A stretch of 64,000 nt of DNA from Prasinococcaceae sp. CCMP 1430 (lineage: Eukaryota; Prasinodermophyta; Palmophyllophyceae; Prasinococcales; Prasinococcaceae): positions 69,144-133,143 of the forward strand of contig RQSC01000907.1 of NCBI GenBank assembly GCA_013416795.1, written 5' to 3'. Position numbers and translations under genes: made by a program. A model generated the notes under the pieces. That model saw nothing but the letters and a program-made list of their open reading frames with translations, had not been told where the DNA came from and did not search any database. Each line of letters starts with the position of its first letter. Position 1 is the stretch's first letter. This document shows, piece by piece, positions 20,823-30,500 of this stretch.

Positions 20823-22596
20823 ATGGCGGACGCCGCGGGCGGCGGCGGCGCGGGTGACGGCAGCGAGGCCTACCTTGCGAACTACCGCCTCGCCAGGACG
20901 CTGGGCATCGGCTCGTTCGGCAAGGTCAAGGTCGCCGAGCACATCATCACGGGGCAAAAGGTCCGCGCGCGCATGCGAGAGGGCGCCGCTGAGATCTTCT
21001 CGAGCTCGCGCCCCCGTCGTCGCATGGCCGATGTGTGCGCGGCGGCTGTGTGTGCGTGCGCCGTCCGCGGCGGAGGGCAGAGCAGCGTGCGCGTCCAGAC
21101 CTCTCCCTCCGCGGCGCGGCGCTGACAAGTGCCGGCTCGTGAACTGCGCGAAACGCGGCGCCGTGCGCTCGCAGGTGGCCGTCAAGATCCTCAACCGCAA
21201 GAAGATCAAGCAGATGGACATGGAGGAGAAGGTCAACCGGGAGATTAAGATTCTGAAGCTCTTCATGCACCCGCACATCATCCGGCTCTACGAGGTCGTG
21301 GCCACGCCCACGGACATCTTCGTGGTGATGGAGTACGTCAAGTCGGGCGAGCTCTTCGACTACATCGTCGAGAAGGGCCGGCTGCCTGAGGACGAGGCGC
21401 GGAGGTTCTTCCAGCAGATCGTGGGCGGCGTCGAATACTGCCACAGAAACATGGTCGTCCACAGAGACCTGAAGCCGGAGAATCTGCTTTTGGACTCAAA
21501 CTACAACGTCAAAATCGCCGACTTTGGCCTGTCCAACATGATGTCCGACGGCCACTTCCTGCGGACGTCGTGCGGGAGCCCGAACTACGCGGCGCCGGAG
21601 GTGATCTCCGGCCGCATGTACGCGGGCCCGGAGGTGGATGTGTGGTCGTGCGGCGTCATCCTGTATGCGCTCCTCTGCGGCTCGCTGCCGTTCGACGACG
21701 AGAACATCCCGAACCTCTTCAAGAAGATCAAGGGCGGCATCTACATGCTCCCCAGCCACCTCTCGCCTGGCGCGCGCGACCTCATCCCGCGCTTGCTGCT
21801 CGTCGACCCGATGAAGCGCATCACGGTCCCCGAGATTCGGCAGCACCCGTGGTTCCAGGTGAGCCTACCACCATACCTCTCGGTGCCGCCTATGGACACG
21901 CTGGCGCAGACCCAGATCATGGACGACGCTGTGATCGCGGACGTGGTGAAGATGGGCTTTGACAAGCAGGAGCTCCTCGGTGACCTGTACTCGCACGCCA
22001 CGACCAAGGCGACCGTGAGCTACTACCTCATGTACGACCAGGTGCGGCTGCGTGGCGATCTCAACTCGACCCTGCCAGCGCCGGCCAGCCCGGCAATGGG
22101 CGGGATGATGTTGGCGAACGCGCCGGGCGGCGCGGGGCAGCAGGGGCAGCAAGGGGGCGCCCGGGGGGGGCACGGTCACCACCAACGCCTGGTCGCCGAG
22201 CGACGATGGGAGCTCGGCGTGACCACGCGGCGAAACGCGAGCGACGTCATGGCGGCGCTGTGCAACTGGATGCGAATGCATCAGATAGGGTGGAAAAAGC
22301 TGGGGCCGTACGCGCTGCGCTGCCGCAGGGAGCTTCCGCCCCCCGCCGCGGTAGCCCAGTCGCGCGAGCTCGCGTGCCAGGACACCGCAGCCAAGAACGC
22401 CACTGCGGCCGCGCTCGCGATGGCGCGCGGGGGCATCCCGTGCCTACGCTTCGAGCTGCAAATGTTCAGTCGCAAGGACGGCACGTGTGTAGTCGACATG
22501 CAGCGCGTCGACGGGCCCGTCTTCGTCTTCCTCGAGCTGGGCGGACTGCTGCAGCGGGAACTGCAGCTCGCGGGCGTGGCCGCGCCCGCCACGTAA
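20823..22596 (+). CDS. SnRK1: SNF1-related / AMP-activated protein kinase catalytic subunit
   Basis: Exons 20823-20960 and 21175-22596 are separated by a 214-bp intron, giving about 519 aa. The join restores GQK-VAVKIL in the kinase N-lobe. The glycine loop is GIGSFGKVKVAEH, followed by VAVKIL with the catalytic Lys, VHRDLKPENLLLD, DFGLSNMM and the T-loop FLRTSCGSPNYAAPE. In that loop the Thr is the expected LKB1/CaMKK-type phosphosite. After the kinase comes a UBA-like autoinhibitory segment (VIADVVKMGFDKQELLGDL) and a C-terminal KA1-like beta/gamma-binding domain (LCNWMRMHQIGWKKLGPYALRC...LRFELQMFSRKDG). It is the energy-sensing kinase of the SNF1/AMPK heterotrimer. Upstream frame continuity across the intron is a GC artefact, because the conserved N-lobe needs the splice. 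Confidence 0.93.
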
Positions 22597-22872
22597 GAGC
22601 GACGTCGGAAGTATGGTGTCCGCGCGCACCGACGAGCAGCGCGAGCTAGCGCGAGCTAGCGCGAGCGCTGCTGCGAGCGGCCCGTGCCATCCAACTTTCG
22701 CAATTAGCCTACATGATTGCTAGAGCGCTATGTGCTACGAGCCGCCTGCGGGCAGGGCTCGGCACGCGCTCGCGCGTTTGACCTTGGGCGACGGGAGCTG
22801 CACTTGCCATCCCGTGCGCTTCCCATCCCGCCGCAACCACCACCCCACACACCTCCCTTGCTCAGCCAATCT
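22597..22872. other. Convergent intergenic gap SnRK1 / adenylosuccinate synthetase
   Basis: Contains a short tandem gcgagcta repeat at 22637-22666 and the word TACATGATTGCTAG. No gene is apparent. Confidence 0.4.
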
Positions 22873-24325
22873 TCAGGGCTTGACGATCATGGCGTCGCGG
22901 CCCGGGCCGACGCCGATGTACGTGCACGGCACGCCGACCAGCTCCTCCACCTTGAGCACGTAGGCCTGTGCCTTTTCGGGCAGCTCGCTCCACTCGCGTG
23001 CGCCAGAGATGTCCTCGAGCCAGCCGTCGACCTCCTCGTAGACGGGCACCACGCGCTCGAGGTCGCTCACGCTCGCCGGCAGCGACGGGCAGGGCGTGCC
23101 GTCCGCGTACTCGTACCCCACGCAGATCTGCAGCTTCTCAAGCTTGGAGAGCACATCGAGCTTGGTGATGTTGATGGCCGTGAAGCCGTTGATGTCGCAG
23201 GCGTACTTGAGCGCAGGCACGTCGAGCCAGCCGATGCGGCGCGGCCGGCCGGTGGTCGTGCCGTACTCGAAGCCCTCCGCGCGCAGATCGTCCGCCAGAT
23301 CGCCGAACACCTCGGTGGGGTACGGCCCCGCGCCCACGCGCGTGGTGTACGCCTTGGCCACGCCCACCAGACAGCTGATCTTGTTGGGCGCGAGCCCGAG
23401 CCCCGAGATGACGCCGCCCACGCTCGGGTTGGAGGACGTCACGAACGGGTAGGTGCCGAAGTCCACGTCGAGCATGGTGGCGTTGGCGCCCTCGACGAGG
23501 ATGCGCTTGCCCTCCTTGTGCGCGTTGTTGACGTATGCGACGGTGTCGGTGATGTAGGGCGCGATGCGCTCCGCCAGGCGCTCGTAGTTCGCGAGCTCGG
23601 CCTCCGTGTCGTACTCGAGCGCGTCGCCGAAGCGCGCGCGCGCGTCCGCCACGAGCGCCTCGAACTTTGCCTTGAAGGCGTCCATGTCGGCCAGGTCGCA
23701 CACGCGCAGGCCGTTGCGCGTCGACTTGGACGCGTACGCCGGCCCGATGCCGCGCTTCGTGGTGCCGATCTTGCCGCCCTTGAGCTCGGCCTCGCGCAGT
23801 CCGTCGATCTCCTTGTGCAGGTCGAAGAGCAGGTGCGCGCGGTCCGACACCAGCAGGCGCCCCTGCGTCTTGACGCCCGCCTCCTCGAGCTTCTCGATCT
23901 CCTCGAAGAAGCCCGGCAGGTGGACCACCACGCCGTTGCCCACCAGGCAGGTGGCCTCGGGGTTGAGGATGCCGCTGGGCACCAGGTGGAGCGCGTACTT
24001 GTTGCCCTCGGAGTCGTAGATGGTGTGGCCGGCGTTGGCGCCGCCCTGCGCGCGGCACACGAGGTCGTACTCCTGCGCGAGGATGTCGACGAGCTTGCCC
24101 TTGCCCTCGTCGCCCCACTGCGAGCCGAGCACGGCCGCGACCTGCGGGAGCGAGCTCCACGCGTCGGCCGCCCGCACGCACCAGCGAGTACGCCGCGACG
24201 GCTCCCGAAAACCGCAGCAACCCCGCGGCGAGCATGAGCGCGCCGTGCGCCGCGTGCGCCAGCGCGGCGTGCTCGCCCGACTGGTGCTGGCTGTGCACCG
24301 CCATNCGCTGCCGCGCGCCGCCCAT
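22873..24325 (-). CDS. purA / ADSS: Adenylosuccinate synthetase
   Basis: The enzyme joins IMP and aspartate using GTP, the first committed step to AMP. The body (24141-22873) has all family marks: [67 protein letters not shown] and VTG-type [14 protein letters not shown]. There is no in-frame ATG directly upstream, so a 5' exon is required. The first ATG is at 24325. One model splices MGGARQRMA (24325-24299) through a 157-bp GTGCAC...GCAG intron (24298-24142). The other keeps a longer exon to 24182 and a 40-bp GTGCGT...GCAG intron (24181-24142). The first fits the intron lengths elsewhere. An ambiguous base at 24305 falls in a CGN codon (Arg either way). No clear organelle targeting peptide is present. 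Confidence 0.9.
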
Positions 24326-25238
24326 CAGCGCGCATGCGGACGGCGCAGCAGCCGCGGGCGGCCAAAAGAAAAGGGCGACGGGGCAGCCGCCGGCCGACGA
24401 CCACGGCCGGCCGGCACCGCTTGGCCCCGCCGGTAAGAGGCACAGCACTTAGTTAGACAGCGGCTGGGCACGGCGCTGCACGGCTCTCGTCCTCGTCGTC
24501 GCCCTCGGCTGGCTGGGAGCATATGCCGTCGATATGTGCCGCGGTGCGTTGCGGCGACGGGCCACGCCATTCCAGTCCCAGCCTGGCCTGGCCTGACCGA
24601 CTGGTCTCAGCACGGGAGGAACCAACAAACCACACGGGCACGCTGTCAAAAAACCCTCACCGCGAAGAGGAAGCGCGAGCGGAAACGGCGCGAAGAGACT
24701 GCGCCTCCGGATCCGGATGGAAAGGACGCTCGATCCGATCCGATCCGACCGACCGACGGATCGATCGATCGATCACACGAAGAGCGAGCGAGGGACAGAT
24801 GACCCCGGTCAGGCCGGTCGGACCCGGGGGGGAACGGGCGAAAGCCAGACGCAGACCGACCCGAGCGCTCGATTGATTGCCGAACGAACGTCGTTTGGTT
24901 GGTTTTTTCTGGTGTGGGACTGCGGGGCGGGGGGTGTGGCGCGTTCGAATGTCGTGTGGGCGGGTTTGGGGCGCGGTGTGCCCCGCAATTTCGGCGACTC
25001 CCGAGGTCGCGCGGCATTGGCGCCGGTGCGGGAGTGGCGCGATTTGACCCGAGCGCGGCCGGAAGTTTCGGACCGCCGCAGCAGCAGCACCAGCCCCCAC
25101 GCCCCCCCTTGGGGAGGAGGAGGGGAGCGCACGCGCGCCAGCCACACCAGGCGCGGCAGGCAGAAGATGTTGGCGCTGCGGGTGCCTTCAGATTAGATCC
25201 CGCGGGCTCAGGCGGCGCGGGTGGGGGCCTTGGGGGGG
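24326..25238. promoter_or_regulatory. Divergent intergenic region upstream of adenylosuccinate synthetase
   Basis: A gap of about 0.9 kb. It includes GATCCGATCCGATCCGACCGACC and a run of GATC words at 24733-24773, and poly-G/C runs near 24827 and 25100. A short ATG frame at 25167 (MLALRVPSD) could be a leader of the next gene but is not supported. No other gene is evident. Confidence 0.4.
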
Positions 25239-25967
25239 ATGGCAGCCGATATGGCCGCCGCCGCGTCGAGCGCCGCCGCTGACTGGGCGGCGGCGCGCGC
25301 GGCGCAGATCGAGCGCGCGAGGCTGCTGCGCGAGGCGCGGGCGCACGCCGCAGCGGGCGGCGCGCCAGCAACCCCTCCCCATCCTCGACCACCAGCGGTT
25401 GCGCCGCCGCAGGCCAAGAGCGCGGGACTCAGCGGCCTGCCGTCTCCAGGGTCGAACGCGCTGATGGCGGAGTGTGGCGGAGTGTCAGCCACCGCGCAGA
25501 GTGTGGCGCACCCCTCGGGGGTGGCGCGTGGCAGCCCGATGGTGCCGCGAAGGGCGCCGGCCACCGCGCCCGCGCCTGCGCCCGCACCGCAGACGAGCGC
25601 GCACGCCGAGGTAGCGTTGCTCGCCGACCTTGAGATAATAGTGACGGACCTACAGAGCGAGGTGCGCCGCCTCGCGGAGGAGCTCGAGGGCGAGCGCGCC
25701 GACAAGCGGGCGCTGCTGCGCGAGGTCAGCGCGCTCCGCGCTGCAGCGGCGGGTGCCGGCAGCGCCACGCAGGAAGCGTTCGCCACCGTGCCGCGCTCGC
25801 GCACCAAGGGCCGCCGCAGGCCCGAATGGAACGCCGACAGCGCCGTGATCCGCGCCGACGATGCTGAAGTGCGCTCCAGCCTCGACGCGGCCGGGTCAAC
25901 AGGAGCCGAGCGGCGAGTGTGCTCGCAGCGCCAAACCAACGCACAGACCACACACACACAAACATGA
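25239..25967 (+). CDS. Small coiled-coil protein of unknown function
   Basis: A 242-codon frame beginning MAADMAAAASSAAADW at the first ATG. It has an Ala-rich helical start, a Pro/Ala-rich linker, and a convincing heptad-like segment DLEIIVTDLQSEVRRLAEELEGERADKRALLREV at about residues 128-165. This is followed by a basic patch (RSRTKGRRRPEWN). The family is not recognised. Support comes from the non-random coiled coil. It also fills what would otherwise be the only other break in the strand alternation. The tail (CSQRQTNAQTTHTQT) runs into a CA-repeat, so the true stop or a final intron is uncertain. Confidence 0.5.
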   Translation: MAADMAAAASSAAADWAAARAAQIERARLLREARAHAAAGGAPATPPHPRPPAVAPPQAKSAGLSGLPSPGSNALMAECGGVSATAQSVAHPSGVARGSPMVPRRAPATAPAPAPAPQTSAHAEVALLADLEIIVTDLQSEVRRLAEELEGERADKRALLREVSALRAAAAGAGSATQEAFATVPRSRTKGRRRPEWNADSAVIRADDAEVRSSLDAAGSTGAERRVCSQRQTNAQTTHTQT

Positions 25968-26000
25968 ACACAAACACAAACACAAACACGCGCCAACGCA
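25950..26000. repeat. CA-rich microsatellite
   Basis: The run acacacacaaacatgaacacaaacacaaacacaaacacg lies at the 3' end of the small coiled-coil gene and before the convergent IDH gene. It is typical simple-sequence repeat in a 3' UTR. Confidence 0.7.
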
Positions 26001-26114
26001 TCGCACGGCAGTCGTCTCAAAAATAATCATTTACTTGCAGATTGCTCGACAGCGTGCACATACGCTCGCGGCGTCGTTGCGCCGGGTGCCTCGAATGCCA
26101 CGTGCGACACCTGC

Positions 26115-27580
26115 TCACTTCTTGCCGTAGATTTCGTCGAGCTCTTCGGCAACAGCGTCGACAAACTGCTCGGTGGTCAACCCCGAGGGGCCGCACAGGT
26201 CACGAGTGCCCTTGCCCTGCGAGGCGAGGAGTCGGCGCAGCAGAAAACGCGCGGGCCCCGACGCGCAGTCAGCATGGGGGCTCGCCAGAGGTCAGGCGTG
26301 CGGATGGAGAAGCACGTCTCGCGCGCACTCACCTCCCTGAAGAGCTTGTGCATGGCGCGGCGCATGTCATTGGTAAAGGTGACGATGCGATCGGCATCGT
26401 CATTGGTGCTGCTGTTGAGCGTGGCGGCGTGCTGCATGGCGCCGATGAGCGCCTCTACCATGCCCAGAGGGTTGAAGGAGGTCTCCTTGCCCTCAAGGCG
26501 AGCGTCCTCCATATCAGCGGCCGTGCCGTGGCTCGCCTCGAACTCCTTGATGAGGGAGCCGTCGGCGGCCTTGCCCACGAGGTTGGAGGTGATGAAACCG
26601 GGCGACTTGTGCACCTGTGCCACCTCGTCCGTGAGCATGTCACCGTCGTAGTTGTGCGCGGCCATGCCGAAGCCACCATCTGTCCACTTGACAATCTGCA
26701 TGGTCGCGGCGTCCGATATGAGGTGCTGCAGTTCGCCACCACTGGCGTCCAGCAGGCCTGCCTCGTTGAAGGCATCCTTGAACTCGGCATCAAAAACCTC
26801 CCTCATCTTTGTCCAGTAGGTCTCCTGCCACTTGAAGACGGTCTTCTTGGTCACCACGTACGGCGTGCAGTTGTGCAGCAGGCAGCGGTCGAAGAAGATC
26901 CGGCCGAGCTCTGTGACGTTGTCGTACGGGTTGTGATACGTCACCACGGCGTTCGACTGATCGGTCAGCTCGGCTTCGACGATGGTGACGGGCGCAGAGC
27001 CATCCGCGGGTGAGAAGGTGGTCGTCACCTTGCCCGGGCCGACAGTGGCGTGGCCGGCCGAGTATTCACCGCCGACGGCGTGGCGCTCGAAAAGCACGGG
27101 GCGCTTGAAGCCGAGCTCAATGCCATCGATGTGGATGGTGTCGCGCGAAATGGTGACGCCGTTCCACCCCCTGCGCATGGCACCGTTCGGGGAGCCCCAT
27201 GCCTGCGCAGCGGAGCGCGCCCACGACCGTAGGAGTGAGGGAGCGAGCAAATCGAGTCAGCGCTGCCGCGCGCACGCGAGCTCCAAGGGGGCGCCTCCGG
27301 TCCCAAGCACCGTACGCACCTTCTTGAGGCCGAGGCGCTTCTTCTGCACCTCGGTGGGCGTGATGGTGGGCTCCTTGAAGATGGCTCCCAGGCGCGCACC
27401 CGCGGCCACGGCGTCGTGCAGCACCTTGTCCTCGGTGTCGTCGCGCGAGCGGCAGCTGAGATCGAAGCGTTCCCACGAGGAGGTGTCGACGTACGGCGAG
27501 ACCCAGCGCTCCATGACCAGGTCCATGACGTACTTGGTCATTTCCTCGCCGGCGATGTACACCATCGGTGACGCCGCCAT
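26115..27580 (-). CDS. IDH: NADP-dependent isocitrate dehydrogenase
   Basis: Three exons, 27580-27320, 27202-26333 and 26216-26115, are separated by introns of 117 and 116 bp. They yield about 410 aa, close to the family's usual ~410-415. The enzyme converts isocitrate to 2-oxoglutarate with NADPH. The joins restore RLGLKK-AWGSPNGAMRRGWNG and MHKLFRE-GKGTRDLCGPSG. Other marks are YHNPYDN, KKTVFKWQETYWTKM and YDGDMLTDEVAQ. It ends GKK with no SKL-type peroxisomal signal. The ATG at 27580 (MAASPMVYIAGEEM) is chosen because the family starts just before VYIAGEEM. An open extension to 27730 exists on this strand but is antisense to the helicase zinc finger. The start codon overlaps the divergent helicase gene by 26 bp. 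Confidence 0.93.
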
Positions 27581-30500
27581 CTTGGCGCCGCCCGCGGCGG
27601 GCGCAGCAGCCGCCAAGCCTGCGCGACGGCGCGGCAACAAGGAGCTGGCCAAGCAGAAGCGCGGCGTGTTCAGCAGCGGAGCCGCGGGGGGCGGCAAGGG
27701 AGAGGCGCTCCCAAAGAAGAACGACGGCAACCCGCTCCAGTGCCCGTACTGCGAGAAGATCTACAAGCAGGATGGCAGGCTCAAGGTGGGGGCGCGCCCG
27801 CGAGGACGCGCGATGGGGTGCGCGCGCCTGCCGGAGCGCTCCCGCCCGCCCGTCCGCCCGCCCGCCCGCCCGTCTGAGGCGGGCCGCTCGCGGGGGCGCG
27901 TGACGCGCGACTGACCACCTTACCCCCGCGCGAACGCACGCGTGCCGACCGCGATGACCGCGCCCACTGCGCCGGTCGCACGCGCAGGAGCATCTCAAGC
28001 GCCAGCACGCCGACGAGGTCGCCGCGGCGAACAAGGAAGCCGAGGCCAAGGCTGAAGAGGTCGCTGCCGCCAAGGCGGCCGAGGACGCCAGGAGGGCCAA
28101 GGAGCCGCCAAGAGCGGCGCGCGGCGAGAAGCTGCCCAAGGTGCTCCTGCGCGAGGCGTGCGACAAGGCCAAGCGAATACCCCCGAGGTACCGCGAGACC
28201 CGCTGCAACGACCCCCCCGACACGTGGCATTCCAAATGCGTGCTCGCCGACAAGAAGGTCGCCAACAACGACATCGTGTGCTTCACCAAGGGCAAGTGCG
28301 AGCCGCAGCCGAGCGCGATGGAGGCCAGCCAGATGGCCGCAGTGGTCGCGCTGCACCGGCTGTGCGCGGGCCTGCAGATGCACCGCGTGCTGCCCAAACG
28401 CTACCGCCCGCTGTGGGAGGTCCTCGACGAGGGCCGCGAGGAGCGCGAGGAGAAGGCGGCGCTGCGCGCGAAGCGCGAGGAGAAGCGAAAGGAGCGCGAG
28501 GCGCGCCAGCAGCAGCGCGAGGAGCGTGAGAGGAGGCAGGTCACAAGCGTGTACATGTCGCCGGACAGGCTCGAGGTCATCAAGGGCCTGCTTGACGGCG
28601 TCGCGGGCGCGGGCGCCGGCGCGGGCGCGGGCCGTCCCGGCCTCGACGATGGTAAGCGCTCGACCGAGGGCGACTGGGACGACAGCGACGGCGAGGGCGG
28701 CGACGGTGGCGACGCGAGGCCTGACGTCGATGATCTGGCCACGCAGCTCTCGTCGATGGGTTTCGACGCGAATGACGCGTCCACGGCCGCGCGGCGGCAC
28801 CCCGGCGAGCTGTCGGCCGCTCTGGACTGGCTGCTGCTGACGCTCGACGACGAGTCCCTCCCAGCGCGCTTCGCGGCGAGGGGCAGCGCCAAACACATCG
28901 ACGTGCGCGTGATGCGCCCCGCGCGTGCACAGGGCGCGGCGATGGACGCTGAGGCGGACCCTTCGCCCGCGCTCGAAGACCCCGGCTGGCCAACCGACGC
29001 CGGCGCGGCGCCATCGACCCAGTTGCCCGACGCCGCGGCGGAGGAGCTCGAGGCGCTGGGTGCAATTTACGCCGATGAGCTCGCCGCGGGCGACGGAGGC
29101 AGCGCCGACACGCCCGAGGGATGCTACGCCCTGACCCTCGCTGAGGGCGACGCGAGCGTGCAAATGCGCTGGCGATTCCCGGAGGGATACCCGGAGCGTG
29201 CGCCACTGCACCTGCGCGTGGCCGCCATCGCCGGCGTTGGACCGAACGCTCTGGCAGAGATGGGCGCGGCTGCGTCTGCGCGCGCGAGCGCGCTGCAAGC
29301 TGACGGCGAGGTGGCAGTGTTCGAGCTGGCAGAGATGCTGAAGGAACAGCTGCGAAGGCCGACGCGCGAGCTCACGAGCAAGACGAAAGCGAGCACGGCG
29401 GACGACGTGCGGGAGGAGCGGGACGTCCGGCGAGGAGCGGAGGATGCCCCGCCCCAAAAGCCGCCAAAGCCGCCCCGACGGCACTCGCCGCGGCAACCGC
29501 AGCAGCGCCGCGAGGCCGGCCCGCGCGTGAGCGAATCCGAGCGACGCGCGGAGAACGAGAGGCTGCGCGCTCTTGAGGAGGACCGCCGGGCTGGGCGCGG
29601 TCCGGGCGCCGCGCTGGCGGCCGTGCGCGCGCGCCTCCCCGCCGCTGGCAGCCGCGACGAGGTCTTGACAGCGCTCGCCAGAGCGCGCGTGCTCATCATT
29701 CACGGCGCGACGGGATGTGGCAAGTCGACGCAGGTGCCGCAGTTCATCCTGGAGGCGGAGGCCGCCGCCGGGCGCGGTGGTGCGGCGAGCGTCGTCGTCA
29801 CCCAGCCACGACGCATTAGCGCCGTTGGCGTCGCGGAGCGTGTCGCTGCCGAGCGCGGGGAGCCCTGCGGTGACGTCGTTGGATACACGGTCCGCCTCGA
29901 CCGGAAGGCGTCGCGCCGCACGCGCCTCATGTTCTGCACGACGGGTGTGTTGCTGCGTCGGCTGCAGTCCGACCCGCTCCTCCGCGACGTGACCCACGTG
30001 GTGGTGGACGAAGTGCACGAGCGCAGTGTTGAGTGCGACCTGCTGTTGCTGCTGTTGCGGCAGGCGCTCACCCGCAACGACGCTCTCAAGGTGGTGCTCA
30101 TGTCCGCAACGCTCGACGCGGAGGCATTTGCAGAGTACTTTGCAAGGCCGACGGGCGGGAGCGCCGACGGCGACGACAAGGGCATCGGGTCGCGCCCCGT
30201 GCCCCTGCCACCTGTGGTGACCATCCCTGGATTTACCCACCCCGTGCGCGACCTCTATCTCGAGGACGTGCTCGAGCTCACGCGCTTTCGCATCGGTGCA
30301 AAGAACAGATACACCAAGCGCACCACCTCGGCCATGCCTTCCGCCTCGAGAGACCAAGTGGGCGGCGGCCGGAGCACGACAGACGCCGCGTCGCGCCAGG
30401 GCGCTGCCCAGCAGCGCCTGTCCACGCTCGCCGACAAGAGCGCCGCCGCAGCCGCGGAAGCCAAGCCGGCGGTGTTGCGATTGCCTGGCGCGGAGCTGGA

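Noticed and set aside
22637-22666. Short gcgagcta repeats as a possible CRISPR-like array
   Set aside because: Too short, without spacers, in a eukaryotic 3' region.
22717-24237. A 506-codon plus frame opposite adenylosuccinate synthetase
   Set aside because: It mirrors the codons of a strongly conserved enzyme on the other strand.
27581-27730. N-terminal extension of IDH reading like a mitochondrial presequence
   Set aside because: It is exactly opposite the conserved zinc finger of the helicase. The shorter start fits the family length, so the extension is mentioned only as an alternative.
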